NCBI GenBank assembly: GCA_030432635.1
Contig: JAUIMB010000002.1
Location: 186,001-250,000 of the forward strand
DNA length: 64,000 nt
Source: Bacteroidia bacterium
GTDB lineage: Bacteria; Bacteroidota; Bacteroidia; Flavobacteriales; Flavobacteriaceae
Direction: 5' to 3'
Positions 1 through 9,594 of the stretch are shown here, one piece after another. The notes under the pieces are model-generated. The model saw nothing but the letters and a program-made list of their open reading frames with translations. It did not search any database and was not told where the DNA came from. The position numbers and the translations under genes were made by a program. Every line of letters begins with the position of its first letter. Within the stretch, counting starts at the first letter, position 1.

Positions 1-1
1 T

Positions 2-619
2 CGCTCACCATCAAAATCAACGATCAATAACGGTTTGAATGTTCAGGATGTAGCTTCAGGATATCAAAAGGCTGGTGTTTGCGGAATGTCTGTATTAACA
101 GACACAAAGTATTTTGGAGGCAGTCTAGATGATCTAATCATCGCAAGAGCAAGTTGCAACCTACCAATTTTACGTAAAGAGTTTATCATTGACGAATACC
201 AAATCATTGAGGCAAAAGCTCATGGAGCTGATGTTATCTTGCTCATTGCAGCCCTTTTATCAAAATCTCAAATAAAGCAGTTTTCAGAGTTGGCAAAACA
301 CCTAAATCTGAATGTGCTCTTGGAAGTACACGACCGCTCTGAATTGGAAAAATCAATCATGCCTAGCTTGGACATGATAGGCGTAAACAATAGAAACTTA
401 AAAACCTTTAAAGTCAATTTAGAAACTAGTAAAAGTCTAAGCCAATATATTCCTGAAGAGTTTGTTAAAGTTTCTGAAAGTGGCATCAGCACAGTAAACG
501 CAATTAAAGATTTGCAATCTTATGGCTATCAAGGGTTTTTAATTGGAGAAAATTTTATGAAAACGGATCATCCAGGAGAAAATGCCCTTAGGTTTATAAA
601 TGAATTAGAAAATAAATGA
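2..619 (+). CDS. trpC: Indole-3-glycerol-phosphate synthase, 5' end outside window
   Basis: Converts carboxyphenylaminodeoxyribulose phosphate to indole-3-glycerol phosphate in tryptophan synthesis. The reading frame is open from base 2, beginning in the conserved RSPSKS loop that holds the catalytic lysine, so the true start lies before the window; a TTG at 35 is internal, not a start. Further TIM-barrel signatures are GVNNRNL (substrate-binding Asn) and the SESGIS phosphate-binding segment. Roughly the first 50 residues of a normal ~260-residue enzyme are missing only because the window cuts it. It is followed by trpF, trpB and trpA in order, which confirms a trp operon. The SPSK loop has Ser where Gly is more usual after the lysine. 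Confidence 0.95.
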   Translation, partial: RSPSKSTINNGLNVQDVASGYQKAGVCGMSVLTDTKYFGGSLDDLIIARASCNLPILRKEFIIDEYQIIEAKAHGADVILLIAALLSKSQIKQFSELAKHLNLNVLLEVHDRSELEKSIMPSLDMIGVNNRNLKTFKVNLETSKSLSQYIPEEFVKVSESGISTVNAIKDLQSYGYQGFLIGENFMKTDHPGENALRFINELENK

Positions 620-652
620 TACGCTCAGGAGAAAGCACTTTAAAACGATAGT

Positions 653-1318
653 ATGAAACTAAAAATCTGTGGAATGAAACACAATACAGCCGAAGTTGCA
701 AAGCTGCAACCAGACTATTTGGGCTTTATATTCCATGAAGCATCACCTAGATATTTTACTGGCAAAATCCCAGAATTACCTAAAAAAATAAAAAGGGTTG
801 GTGTTTTTGTCAATGAAAAGATAGACATTGTCATCAAAAGAACTGAAGAATATCAGCTTGATGTAATTCAGCTCCATGGACAAGAAACTCCAGATTATTG
901 TAAAGCGTTGCAATCCATTTGTCATTCCATTAATAAACAGGAGTCCGTGAGCACGAATGAGACTACAATTGAGATTATTAAAGTGTTCTCTATAAAAGAT
1001 GAGTTTGATGTTTCAGTTTTAACACCTTATGAAGAGGTTTGTGATTACTTTCTTTTTGATACCAAAGGACAATTGCCTGGTGGAAATGGTTATGTATTTG
1101 ATTGGAAAACACTTGGAGATTATACGTCAACAAAACCCTTTTTTTTAAGTGGTGGTATTGGCTTGGACACATTGGACCAACTTAGTGCATTTATGAAAAC
1201 GCCTGCATCAAAACAGTGTTATGCAGTTGATGTTAATAGTAAATTTGAAATAGAACCTGGATTGAAACATATTGAAGATTTAAAGAATTTTAATAAGCAT
1301 TTGACATTCCGTACTTAA
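653..1318 (+). CDS. trpF: Phosphoribosylanthranilate isomerase
   Basis: Catalyses the Amadori rearrangement of phosphoribosylanthranilate, the step before TrpC. It is 221 aa, a little longer than the usual ~205. The N-terminal KICGMK carries the catalytic Cys, FDTKGQLPGGNG contains the catalytic Asp and phosphate loop, and LSGGIGLD and VDVNSKFE complete the barrel. A short Ser/Thr/Asn/Glu-rich insertion around residues 95-110 accounts for the extra length. The gene lies 33 bp after trpC and is cotranscribed with it. No Shine-Dalgarno sequence is visible, as is normal in Bacteroidota. Confidence 0.95.
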   Translation: MKLKICGMKHNTAEVAKLQPDYLGFIFHEASPRYFTGKIPELPKKIKRVGVFVNEKIDIVIKRTEEYQLDVIQLHGQETPDYCKALQSICHSINKQESVSTNETTIEIIKVFSIKDEFDVSVLTPYEEVCDYFLFDTKGQLPGGNGYVFDWKTLGDYTSTKPFFLSGGIGLDTLDQLSAFMKTPASKQCYAVDVNSKFEIEPGLKHIEDLKNFNKHLTFRT

Positions 1319-1348
1319 TCTGGAATCCAAATGGACTAAAACGATAGA

Positions 1349-1366
1349 TTCCTGCCTTAACAGGAA
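1349..1366. repeat. Short palindromic intergenic element, TTCCTG type
   Basis: TTCCTG and CAGGAA are separated by 6 nt in the trpF-trpB spacer. The same core with a longer stem occurs at 30549-30566 in an unrelated spacer. Two copies in 64 kb suggest a dispersed REP-like family rather than an operon-specific regulator. Confidence 0.5.
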
Positions 1367-1377
1367 CGATAAAAACC

Positions 1378-2565
1378 ATGAAAAAAACATACAACATAGA
1401 CAACAAAGGCTATTACGGCGAATTTGGTGGTGCATATATTCCTGAAATGCTTTATCCAAATGTGGAAGAACTACGTCAAAATTACTTAAACATCATGGCA
1501 GAAACTTCGTTTCAGGACGAGTTTGATCAATTACTGAAAGACTATGTTGGTCGACCTTCTCCACTCTATTTCGCCAAACGTTTATCTGAAAAGCACAATA
1601 CTAAAGTATATCTAAAACGTGAAGATCTCAATCATACTGGAGCTCATAAGGTCAATAATACTATCGGGCAAATTCTAATGGCAAAGCGATTGGGAAAGAC
1701 CAGGATTATTGCCGAAACAGGTGCAGGTCAGCATGGTGTTGCTACGGCAACGGTTTGTGCCTTGATGGGAATGGAATGTATTGTTTACATGGGTGAAATT
1801 GATATTGCTCGACAAGCACCAAATGTGGCACGAATGAAAATGCTTGGTGCCGAAGTTCGTCCAGCCTTATCAGGAAGCAAAACCCTAAAGGACGCTACTA
1901 ATGAAGCCATACGCGATTGGATTAACAATCCTGTTAAAACGCATTATATTATAGGCTCAGCAATTGGACCTCATCCCTATCCTGATATGGTCACACGGTT
2001 TCAATCTATTATTTCAAAAGAAATCAAATGGCAGCTAAACAAAAAAGAAGGTCGGGAAAACCCAGATTTTGTTGTGGCTTGTATTGGAGGAGGCAGTAAT
2101 GCTGCAGGCACCTACTATCACTTTATAGACGATGAAGATGTTGGTATTATTGCTATTGAAGCTGCTGGCAAAGGAATCCAATCTGGTGAAAGTGCAGCAA
2201 CTTCAGTATTGGGCAAGGAAGGCATTATTCATGGATGCAAAACGTTATTGATGCAAACTAGCGACGGTCAAATTACAGAACCCTATTCGATTTCAGCAGG
2301 ACTGGATTATCCTGGTGTAGGTCCACTACATTCACATCTATACACTTCTGGTCGAGCGGAATTCTTTTCAGCCACAGATGACGAAGCTATGGCAGCTGGA
2401 TTGGAACTAACGCAACTTGAAGGCATTATTCCTGCCATTGAATCCAGTCATGCGTTGGCTATCTTTTCACATAAAACCTTTAAACCTGATGATATTGTGG
2501 TGATTAGCTTATCTGGCAGAGGTGATAAGGATTTACAGAATTATATTGATTATTTTAACTTATAG
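1378..2565 (+). CDS. trpB: Tryptophan synthase beta chain
   Basis: PLP enzyme that condenses indole with serine to give tryptophan, working in an alpha2beta2 complex with the trpA product. It is 395 aa, the normal length for the TrpB1 type. The segment REDLNHTGAHKVNN contains the PLP-binding Lys, ETGAGQHGVA is the serine/ammonia loop, CIGGGSNAAG binds the PLP phosphate, and ESSHAL is near the C-terminus. It follows trpF after a 59-bp spacer holding a palindromic element. All catalytic positions look intact. Confidence 0.98.
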   Translation: MKKTYNIDNKGYYGEFGGAYIPEMLYPNVEELRQNYLNIMAETSFQDEFDQLLKDYVGRPSPLYFAKRLSEKHNTKVYLKREDLNHTGAHKVNNTIGQILMAKRLGKTRIIAETGAGQHGVATATVCALMGMECIVYMGEIDIARQAPNVARMKMLGAEVRPALSGSKTLKDATNEAIRDWINNPVKTHYIIGSAIGPHPYPDMVTRFQSIISKEIKWQLNKKEGRENPDFVVACIGGGSNAAGTYYHFIDDEDVGIIAIEAAGKGIQSGESAATSVLGKEGIIHGCKTLLMQTSDGQITEPYSISAGLDYPGVGPLHSHLYTSGRAEFFSATDDEAMAAGLELTQLEGIIPAIESSHALAIFSHKTFKPDDIVVISLSGRGDKDLQNYIDYFNL

Positions 2566-2658
2566 TTGACAAAAAGCATAAAACTCAAATCATTTAGAGT
2601 ACTAAACCATATAGAATGTGCCCTTTAAAAAAGTTCAGGGTGATATGATTAGAAGAAC

Positions 2659-3426
2659 ATGAACAGAATAAACAAAAAACTACAAGAAGCCAAAAAGCTC
2701 TTATCAATATACTTCACTGCAGGTTATCCAAATCTTAATGATACTGTTTCAATACTACAACGCTTAGAAAAAAGTGGAGTTGACATGGTAGAAATCGGAT
2801 TGCCTTTTAGTGATCCCTTGGCAGATGGACCAACTATTCAAGCAAGTTCGACCGAAGCTTTAAAACATGGAATGACTACCAAAACGCTTTTCAATCAACT
2901 AAAAGATATTCGCAAGACTGTATCTATTCCACTTTTGATTATGGGATATTTTAATCCCATACTTCAATATGGCGTAGACGCTTTTTGTCAAGAATGCCAG
3001 AATATTGGTATTGACGGACTTATTATTCCGGATTTACCCGTCAATGTGTATAACGAGCACTATCGAAAAACCTTCGAAAAGTATGGCTTGGTCAATGTGT
3101 TTTTGATAACACCTCAGACTTCCGAAGAGCGTATTCGCTTCATCGATTCCGTCTCTAATGGATTCATATATATGGTAAGTTCTGCGAGCACCACAGGTGC
3201 AAAAACAGGATTTGGTCAAGAACAAACGGCATACTTCAAGCGTATTGCCAATATGAATTTAAACCATCCGCAAATTGTTGGGTTTGGTATTTCAAATCAG
3301 GAAACCTTTTGTCAAGCAACACAAAATGCAAAAGGCGCAATAATTGGATCAGCATTCATTCGTTTTCTTGACAACAATAACATTGACGACATTAAAACCT
3401 TTATTAATTCAATTCGTAACGCATAA
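2659..3426 (+). CDS. trpA: Tryptophan synthase alpha chain
   Basis: Cleaves indole-3-glycerol phosphate to indole and glyceraldehyde-3-phosphate and channels indole to TrpB. It is 255 aa. The catalytic Glu lies in MVEIGLPFSDPLADGP and the catalytic Asp in the same segment; the phosphate site is visible as GFGISN near the C-terminus. It is the last biosynthetic gene of the trp operon, separated from trpB by 93 bp without a convincing terminator. Its stop codon overlaps the start of the following DUF805 gene by one base, so that gene is probably translationally coupled. Confidence 0.98.
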   Translation: MNRINKKLQEAKKLLSIYFTAGYPNLNDTVSILQRLEKSGVDMVEIGLPFSDPLADGPTIQASSTEALKHGMTTKTLFNQLKDIRKTVSIPLLIMGYFNPILQYGVDAFCQECQNIGIDGLIIPDLPVNVYNEHYRKTFEKYGLVNVFLITPQTSEERIRFIDSVSNGFIYMVSSASTTGAKTGFGQEQTAYFKRIANMNLNHPQIVGFGISNQETFCQATQNAKGAIIGSAFIRFLDNNNIDDIKTFINSIRNA

Positions 3427-3833
3427 TGTATTGGTACTTGACCGTTGTAAGAGATAACTATGCCAATTTTTCTGGTCGAGCACGACGTAAGGAATACTGG
3501 ATGTTCGTATTGATCCAAATCATTATTTGTATCCTAATTCTATCCTATTCATCCATTGTTGATGACTCCTTTGGATTGCCAATAGTTGAGTCGATTTTTA
3601 GCTTATATCTTCTTGCAACATTAGTGCCTTGGTTGGCACTTAATGTAAGACGACTTCATGATATTGGAAAAAGTGGTGCCTATATCTTCATTAATTTTAT
3701 TCCCATCATTGGTCGTATTTGGTATATGGTACTCATGGCAACTGAAGGCGAAATTGGCCCAAATAAATATGGGACAGATCCTAAAAGGGATGGATTTGAA
3801 GATATTGATGACATTGGCAAGCTTAACGAATAA
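3426..3833 (+). CDS. DUF805 family inner-membrane protein
   Basis: A 135-aa integral membrane protein of the DUF805 (YhaH/YhaI) family, of unknown function. Family hallmarks are the N-terminal FSGRARRKEYWMF and the central RRLHDIGKSG motif, with about three to four hydrophobic helices. It overlaps trpA by one base (TAATG), so it is expressed with the trp operon, but nothing in its sequence links it to tryptophan; it may simply be carried along. The acidic C-terminus is cytoplasmic in related proteins. Confidence 0.88.
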   Translation: MYWYLTVVRDNYANFSGRARRKEYWMFVLIQIIICILILSYSSIVDDSFGLPIVESIFSLYLLATLVPWLALNVRRLHDIGKSGAYIFINFIPIIGRIWYMVLMATEGEIGPNKYGTDPKRDGFEDIDDIGKLNE

Positions 3834-3849
3834 ATAAACGAACAACGGC

Positions 3850-4317
3850 ATGGCATTAAACATTGTACTTTTTGAACCAGAAATCCCAAACAACACGGGC
3901 AATATAGGTCGATTAGCTTTAGCTTCAGGCAGTAAACTGCATTTGGTAAAGCCCTTTGGTTTCGAATTGAACGACAAGAGGTTAAAGCGCGCAGGACTCG
4001 ACTATTGGCAGCATTTAAATCTTGAGATTTATGATTCAATTGAAGCATTTTTCAATAAGCATCAACATAAAAACCTTGTCTTTTTCTCCAGTCATGGTCA
4101 ACAACCACATTGGGACATTCCATATGAAGATGATATTTTTTTGATCTTCGGAAAGGAATCTGTGGGTTTACCAAAAGCTATTACGAAAGCCAATGAAAAT
4201 CAATTGTATAAAATTCCTCTATACAATGAACACATAAGAAGCCTAAACCTTGCGAACGCTGTAAGCATTGTAATTTATGAAGGATTAAGACAGTTGAAAC
4301 CTCAAGGATTAAATTGA
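3850..4317 (+). CDS. trmL: tRNA (cytidine(34)-2'-O)-methyltransferase
   Basis: SPOUT-class methyltransferase that methylates the ribose of the wobble base of tRNA-Leu isoacceptors in characterised homologues. It is 155 aa. The start has the typical PEIPNNTGNIGRLAL motif (SPOUT motif 1), followed by FGKESVGLP (motif 2) and IRSLNLANAVSIVIYE (motif 3), which together form the SAM-binding trefoil knot. It lies 16 bp after the DUF805 gene on the same strand. Confidence 0.93.
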   Translation: MALNIVLFEPEIPNNTGNIGRLALASGSKLHLVKPFGFELNDKRLKRAGLDYWQHLNLEIYDSIEAFFNKHQHKNLVFFSSHGQQPHWDIPYEDDIFLIFGKESVGLPKAITKANENQLYKIPLYNEHIRSLNLANAVSIVIYEGLRQLKPQGLN

Positions 4318-4349
4318 TATATTTGCTATAGACCAATTCAAAACATACA

Positions 4350-5264
4350 ATGCTTTCAAGACGTACACGAGCCTTAAAATTGTTATCTGAGTATTTTCAG
4401 GTATTTTTAGGAATCGTTTTGGCAAGCATCGGACTCAAGGCATTTTTGCTTCCCAATGGTTTTCTAGATGGAGGCGTTACTGGTGTTGCACTTTTAATAC
4501 GATCATTTGTCGATCTTAACCTATCGTACCTATTGATATTATTTAGTATCCCATTCTTGATATTGGGATATTTCACAGTTTCCAAACACATTATCATAAA
4601 GTCCATCATTAGTATATTGGGACTGGCACTTTTTATCCATTATGAAAATTTTGCGACAATCACTGAAGACAGACTACTCATCTCAATTTTTGGTGGACTC
4701 TTTCTTGGTTCAGGAATTGGTATTGCCATTAGAAACGGATCTGTTCTTGATGGTTCGGAAATATTGGGTGTTTTTATCAATGATCGCTTTGGAATAAGCA
4801 TTGGAAAGGTCATTCTACTCTTCAACATTATTCTGTTTGCCATTACAGCTTTTCTACTTTCTGTTGAAGTGGCACTCTACTCTATTCTAACCTATATTGT
4901 CACGGCTAAGGTTACCGATTTAATCATTGAAGGATTTGAGGATTTTATTGGTGTGACCATTGTTTCCAAGGAATTTGCCATGATTGAAACAGCCATTATC
5001 AAGGAACTGGGAGCAGGCATGACCTTATACCAAGGTAAACGAGGCTTTGGAAGTACTGGTGAGAAACAAGATTTTGATATCATTCATTGTATCATCAATC
5101 GTATTGATATTAAGAAAATGTATCGCCTCATCGCCAACATTGACGAGCATGCCTTTATAGTGGAATTTGACGTTAACAGTGTAAAAGGAGGTGTATTGCG
5201 TCGATATCTCAGTAAAAAGAAAGGCAAACAGCTCCCATCTTTCTTGGTCGAAAAAAATAAGTAA
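4350..5264 (+). CDS. YitT family membrane protein (DUF161 + DUF2179)
   Basis: A 304-aa protein with five to six transmembrane helices in the first ~200 residues (the YitT_membrane/DUF161 repeat, with GFLDGGVTGVALL and NGSVLDGSEILG) followed by a soluble DUF2179 domain of about 80 residues, containing TLYQGKRGFGSTGEK. The biochemical role of the family is not established; DUF2179 is thought to bind a small ligand. It sits in the plus-strand run after trmL and converges on the VF530 gene, 19 bp away. Confidence 0.88.
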   Translation: MLSRRTRALKLLSEYFQVFLGIVLASIGLKAFLLPNGFLDGGVTGVALLIRSFVDLNLSYLLILFSIPFLILGYFTVSKHIIIKSIISILGLALFIHYENFATITEDRLLISIFGGLFLGSGIGIAIRNGSVLDGSEILGVFINDRFGISIGKVILLFNIILFAITAFLLSVEVALYSILTYIVTAKVTDLIIEGFEDFIGVTIVSKEFAMIETAIIKELGAGMTLYQGKRGFGSTGEKQDFDIIHCIINRIDIKKMYRLIANIDEHAFIVEFDVNSVKGGVLRRYLSKKKGKQLPSFLVEKNK

Positions 5265-5283
5265 GAAGACGAGAATGGCAATC

Positions 5284-5523
5284 TCAAACTGTTTTTTTAG
5301 ATCGATTTTGCTGCAACATGTTCAAATACATCTGTTCAACTTTCGTACGTGCCCAAGGTGTGCGTCTTAAAAACTTTAAACTCGACTTTATCGACGGATT
5401 ATTAGCAAAACATCGAATATTGATTTGATAAGCCATATATTCCCAACCATAATGTTCCTGTAACTCTGTGACAATTTGTTCCAGCTTAATACCATGTAAA
5501 GGGTTGTTCTTTTGAGTTGCCAT
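5284..5523 (-). CDS. VF530 family (DUF2132) small DNA-binding-type protein
   Basis: A 79-aa protein with the VF530/DUF2132 signatures [22 protein letters not shown], which I cite only as a segment, and [12 protein letters not shown] solved family structure suggested DNA binding, but no function is proven. Its ATG directly abuts the stop codon of the upstream helicase gene, so the two form a transcription unit; a role next to an RNA helicase would be an inference from this pairing alone. Confidence 0.85.
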   Translation of the reverse strand: MATQKNNPLHGIKLEQIVTELQEHYGWEYMAYQINIRCFANNPSIKSSLKFLRRTPWARTKVEQMYLNMLQQNRSKKTV

Positions 5524-6813
5524 TTAACCGTTGTTATTTCGTCTGTTTCGGTTCCGATTTCTGTTGCGTTTCCTATTTTGACCAGAATTTTTCCTTGAGC
5601 TTGAAGTCGAATTGCCTTTATGTCTGCGGCCTCGATGTTGTCTATTCTGACCTGGTTTTATGGGTTCAGTTGACGCATTTGGATCTGGCTCAAATCCTTC
5701 CACAATATCGACTTCAATGCGTTCTCCAATAAGGTTTTCAATGTGCTTTAAATATGAGGTTTCATCTGCACTTACCAGCGAAATGGCTTGTCCGTTGGCA
5801 CCTGCTCGACCAGTCCTACCAATCCTGTGTACATAATCTTCAGAGATATTTGGCAGCTCAAAATTTACCACATAAGGGAGTAATGGAATATCCAAACCAC
5901 GAGCAGCTATATCTGTAGCGACCAAAACACGAACATTCCCATTTTTAAATCCAGATAACGCTTTGGTTCTGGCTCCTTGACTTTTGTTCCCATGAATAGC
6001 AGCAGCACTTATACCTGCAGAAATCATTTTTTTTGTCAATCGATTAGCTCCATGTTTTGTTCGCGTAAACACTAACACTTGCGTCCAATTACCTTCAGAA
6101 ATGAGTTTAATAATCAATCCTGTTTTTTTATTCTTAGCTACACGATAAACTTTCTGTGAAATGGCTTCTACAGTTGAATTTTCTGGTGTTGCTTCAACCT
6201 TTATCGGATTATTTAAAATTCCATTGGCCAACTTTCTGATATCTTTTGAAAATGTAGCCGAAAACATAAGGTTCTGTCTCTTGTCTGGCATTATGTCCAT
6301 AATGCGTTCCATATCTCGTAAAAATCCCATATCCAACATACGATCGGCTTCATCCAATACAAACACTTCAACCCTTTTTATAGATAACAACTTCTGATTA
6401 TGTAAATCTAAAAGCCGACCAGGTGTAGCCACCAGTACGTCAACACCTTTCCTTAATTTTGCAACTTGTGGTTTTTGGTTAACACCTCCAAAAATAACAG
6501 CACTTCTTATATCCAAAAATTCACTATAGGCTTGAACACTTTCATAAACTTGAGCTGCAAGTTCTCGTGTTGGCGTTAAAATCAAGGCTCGAATAGGACG
6601 AAATTTCACCTTAGGATTTTCAGATAAAAAATGTAACAATGGCAAGGTGAATCCAGCTGTTTTTCCAGTTCCTGTTTGCGCAGATGCCAGTACATCTCTA
6701 CCGCTCAATATAGGAGGAATTGCTTTTTCTTGAATTGGACTTGGCGTGTCGTATCCTTTTTTACTAACCGCTTTTAGTAAGGCATCAGATAAGCCTAAAG
6801 ATTGAAATGACAT
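5524..6813 (-). CDS. rhlE: DEAD-box ATP-dependent RNA helicase, RhlE type
   Basis: ATP-dependent RNA helicase of 429 aa. The Q motif (TPSPIQ) is near residue 23, Walker A AQTGTGKT at 45-52, DEAD at 154-157, SAT at 185-187 and HRIGRTGR at 329-336, so both RecA-like domains are complete. The last ~55 residues are a basic Arg/Asn-rich tail (alternating NRNR), typical of RhlE-like proteins that hold structured RNA. In this family the enzymes act in ribosome assembly and RNA decay, often with cold adaptation. Transcribed with the VF530 gene downstream. Confidence 0.93.
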   Translation of the reverse strand: MSFQSLGLSDALLKAVSKKGYDTPSPIQEKAIPPILSGRDVLASAQTGTGKTAGFTLPLLHFLSENPKVKFRPIRALILTPTRELAAQVYESVQAYSEFLDIRSAVIFGGVNQKPQVAKLRKGVDVLVATPGRLLDLHNQKLLSIKRVEVFVLDEADRMLDMGFLRDMERIMDIMPDKRQNLMFSATFSKDIRKLANGILNNPIKVEATPENSTVEAISQKVYRVAKNKKTGLIIKLISEGNWTQVLVFTRTKHGANRLTKKMISAGISAAAIHGNKSQGARTKALSGFKNGNVRVLVATDIAARGLDIPLLPYVVNFELPNISEDYVHRIGRTGRAGANGQAISLVSADETSYLKHIENLIGERIEVDIVEGFEPDPNASTEPIKPGQNRQHRGRRHKGNSTSSSRKNSGQNRKRNRNRNRNRRNNNG

Positions 6814-6930
6814 AAATACTATTTTGAGATTAACACTATTTAGGTCACCTCTTAATTAAGCCGCTAATGTACAGTTAATTTATCCGAATGTAGATTTTTA
6901 ACGCGAAAATCATTTGTGAGGACGCAATCG

Positions 6931-7614
6931 TCATTCCACTTCAAAATCAAAATACGTTTTAGGAAAAGGTTCCCAACGAAGGGTAAAATGCCACCATTCC
7001 TTTGCGTAGTTTCTGAAATTATGCTTCAGCATCACCTCCTGAAGTAATTGTCGATTGGCCTTTTGGGCTTCAGTTAAATCAGGATGTTCAACCCAAGATT
7101 CCTTTCCGAAGAAATCATAGGGACTTCCCATATCTAAAGGCTCATTCGTGTTTCCATCAACAATAGTTAGATCCAAGGTACTCCCTCGACTGTGGCCAGA
7201 ACGTGTAGCAATGTATTCTTCCCGAAATAAATGTTGCTTTTCTACATCTGGATAGTACACCTGTTTGTTAATGGTATCATTTATGTCCTTTGCCCATCGT
7301 ATAAAATGATTAACCGCTCGTTGTGGTCGATACCCATCATAAACTCGAATACATAGGTTTTTCTGGTGTAATTCATGCTGAACGTTCCTTAGCGCTTCAA
7401 CAGTTTGCGTTGTTAAAATGAGTTTATTGGCCTTGTATCCATCGATAGTATCACCAACAAAGTTGTCATTGGAGAAATAACGCAATTCGACATCAATATC
7501 CGGAATCATGTCCTTGGCATAAATGAAGCCTTTCGGTAGCGACCTCTTCTCTTGAACAGCAATCACCAAGATAAAAACAAGGCACAACGGAACAACAATT
7601 TTGAGAATTTTCAT
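6931..7614 (-). CDS. VanX/DdpX-like D-Ala-D-Ala dipeptidase (M15D)
   Basis: Zinc dipeptidase of peptidase family M15D, 227 aa. An N-terminal hydrophobic segment (residues 4-19) suggests export to the periplasm. Active-site residues match VanX: Arg96 in GYRPQ, zinc ligands His141 and Asp148 in SGHSRGSTLDL, catalytic Glu206 and zinc ligand His209 in EWWHF. Such enzymes outside van clusters usually recycle D-Ala-D-Ala from the wall; no vanA/vanH homologue is near. It is divergent from the AlkB gene with a 27-bp gap. Confidence 0.9.
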   Translation of the reverse strand: MKILKIVVPLCLVFILVIAVQEKRSLPKGFIYAKDMIPDIDVELRYFSNDNFVGDTIDGYKANKLILTTQTVEALRNVQHELHQKNLCIRVYDGYRPQRAVNHFIRWAKDINDTINKQVYYPDVEKQHLFREEYIATRSGHSRGSTLDLTIVDGNTNEPLDMGSPYDFFGKESWVEHPDLTEAQKANRQLLQEVMLKHNFRNYAKEWWHFTLRWEPFPKTYFDFEVE

Positions 7615-7641
7615 GATATAGCTAATTTAGATAAAAATTAG

Positions 7642-8244
7642 GTGATGGACTTATTTTCTGAAGAAAAAAGGGCAATTGAACTTCCCAATGCAGAATTACA
7701 TTATTTTAAGGATTTCTACAGTTTAGAGAAAGCCAATCACTATTTCAAAACACTTAGAGCAACTATCGATTGGCAACAAGATGATATCACAATCTTTGGA
7801 AAAACCCATCAGCAGCCAAGATTAACAGCATTGTATGCCAACAATGAATTGGCATATAGCTACTCAGGAATCACCATGTACCCAAAACGGTTTACATCAG
7901 AGCTACTAGAAATTAAGTCTGACATAGAACAGAAGGTTGGGCAACAATTCACTTCGGTTTTACTTAATCGTTATCGCGACGGGTCAGACAGCAATGGGTG
8001 GCATGCAGATAATGAAAAGGAACTTGGTCAAAATCCTGTTATAGCTTCAGTGAGCTTTGGAGAAATACGACCGTTTCATTTTAAGCATCGCTATCTAAAG
8101 GGAGAACGCCACAAACTCGATTTGCATCACGGCAGCTTATTGATTATGAAAGGTGAAATGCAACACTTTTGGTTACATCAAATTGCAAAAACAAAGAAGA
8201 CGATTGGAGAACGCATTAACCTAACCTTTAGAACTATAAGATAG
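7642..8244 (+). CDS. AlkB-like 2-oxoglutarate/Fe(II) dioxygenase
   Basis: Oxidative dealkylation repair protein of 200 aa that removes methyl groups from alkylated bases in homologues. The iron triad is visible as His121 and Asp123 (WHADNE) and His179 (WLHQI), and the 2-oxoglutarate-binding arginines are in RINLTFR near the C-terminus. SLLIMKGEMQ is the usual strand before the second His. The first two residues are both Met; either can be the start. A strong terminator follows at 8289-8316. Confidence 0.92.
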   Translation: MMDLFSEEKRAIELPNAELHYFKDFYSLEKANHYFKTLRATIDWQQDDITIFGKTHQQPRLTALYANNELAYSYSGITMYPKRFTSELLEIKSDIEQKVGQQFTSVLLNRYRDGSDSNGWHADNEKELGQNPVIASVSFGEIRPFHFKHRYLKGERHKLDLHHGSLLIMKGEMQHFWLHQIAKTKKTIGERINLTFRTIR

Positions 8245-8288
8245 CGGTTGGCCGTAGTAATTTAATCATGAAAAACTCATGAAAAGAA

Positions 8289-8316
8289 AAAACCAAGGTC
8301 CCTCAACCTTGGTTTT
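8289..8316 (+). terminator. Intrinsic terminator after the AlkB gene
   Basis: Perfect 11-bp stem AAAACCAAGGT / ACCTTGGTTTT with loop CCCTCA, 44 bp after the alkB-like stop; U-rich on its 3' side. Confidence 0.85.
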
Positions 8317-8646
8317 CCTAATTTGCTTTTTTCTGTGGTAGATCTAGGGTCTCTATTTCTTCACACATGCAAATATTAATTAATTAATCCATTGAACTAA
8401 AAACTAAATTTTAGTACACAACAAATATAGAAGTGTATTTTAATTTTCAAGACAAAATACACAATAAATCGATGAAATACATTTAATTTTAACATTTAAA
8501 GATGAAATTGCGCATTTCAACGATGAAATGCACTTCCATAAACACCAGAAACCACACACTAAAGATCAAAAACCAAATACGAAACCATCCATATTTTTGG
8601 TTAACTTTGGTACAGCAATTGCATATTGGATTTAAAAATTATAGAT
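8317..8646. other. A/T-rich spacer with GATGAAAT repeats and a small palindrome
   Basis: No gene is visible in these 330 bp. Between 8470 and 8530 the motif GATGAAAT occurs three times. The last copies form a palindrome, GCATTTCA-ACGA-TGAAATGC (8512-8531). A TAACTTTG match to the Bacteroidota -7 element is at 8602-8609, 38 bp before the hydrolase start, without a clear -33 element. A 68-codon frame over this region lacks any protein-like composition. Confidence 0.45.
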
Positions 8647-9573
8647 ATGAAATATGTTATCGGTCTTTTATTTATTTGTGTGGCATTAAGTGTGTCGAGC
8701 CAGAATGACGCATATATGTCACAAGATATCGAGATCAACAAATTAATTGATGGCACCTTGCTTACTCCAACGGGTGAACATAAACCAAAATTAGCCATAA
8801 TCATTGCTGGTTCTGGTCCTACTGACCGAAATGGGAATCAAAACTTCATGAATAACAATTCTCTGAAAAAACTAGCAGAAGCCCTTTCAAAAAAAGGCAT
8901 AGCCACTTTTAGGTACGATAAACGTATCGTTAAGCAAATTCAAAGAAAAAAAATAGATCCCAACATCACATTCGATAATTTTGTCGAAGATGCCAAGGCT
9001 GTAATCGACTATTTTAAAGCAGAGGACAACTATTCAGGGATTTATGTGATTGGCCACAGTCAAGGCAGTTTAGTAGGCATGCTTGCTGCCAAGGATCGTG
9101 TTGACGGATTTATTTCACTGGCTGGTGCAGGTCAATCTATTGACGAAGTCATTACCGAACAAATTGCAAACATGGACCCTTCGCTAGTCGATGGTACGAA
9201 AAAAGCGTTTGAAAGTCTCAAAAAAGGACAACTTACAAGTGATTATCCTCCAGCTTTGGGATCCATATTTCGATCTGACGTGCAACCCTTCATTATGAAC
9301 TGGATGCAATATAATCCGCAAAGTGTATTAAAATCCCTAGACATTCCCAGCCTCATTATCAATGGCACCAAAGACCTCCAAGTTTCAGTTGACGAAGCAA
9401 AACTTTTGGAACAAGCTTCAGACCAATCTGAGCTAAAAATCATTAAAAACATGAACCATGTGCTGTTTATTATTGAAGGCGACGAATTGGAGAATTCCAA
9501 ATCCTATAATGAATCCTTCAGACCAATTTCCGAAGCACTTATAATAGCGGTTTCAGAGTTTATTATCAACTAA
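8647..9573 (+). CDS. Exported alpha/beta hydrolase
   Basis: Serine hydrolase of 308 aa. I chose ATG 8647 because it gives a clean signal peptide (KYVIGLLFICVALSVSS, then Q); an upstream TTG at 8626 adds residues without support. Motifs: oxyanion-hole segment IIAGSGPTDRNGN, nucleophile GHSQGS, acid in INGTKDLQV, and the histidine in NMNHVLF. The same motif set appears in the gene at 11552-12487, so the two are paralogues flanking the SPFH operon. Substrate is unknown; a peptidase- or esterase-like activity is plausible. Confidence 0.88.
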   Translation: MKYVIGLLFICVALSVSSQNDAYMSQDIEINKLIDGTLLTPTGEHKPKLAIIIAGSGPTDRNGNQNFMNNNSLKKLAEALSKKGIATFRYDKRIVKQIQRKKIDPNITFDNFVEDAKAVIDYFKAEDNYSGIYVIGHSQGSLVGMLAAKDRVDGFISLAGAGQSIDEVITEQIANMDPSLVDGTKKAFESLKKGQLTSDYPPALGSIFRSDVQPFIMNWMQYNPQSVLKSLDIPSLIINGTKDLQVSVDEAKLLEQASDQSELKIIKNMNHVLFIIEGDELENSKSYNESFRPISEALIIAVSEFIIN

Positions 9574-9594
9574 ATTTTGACACTTTAAATCATT

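Noticed and set aside
3621-4048. Two minus-strand frames over DUF805/trmL
   Set aside because: They run antisense to two well-supported genes and have no family resemblance.
6931-7614. Vancomycin resistance gene vanX
   Set aside because: No vanH or vanA neighbour; chromosomal DdpX-type dipeptidases are common in Gram-negative bacteria.
8502-8708. 68-codon plus frame before the first hydrolase
   Set aside because: Lacks a plausible composition and runs into the hydrolase gene in another frame.
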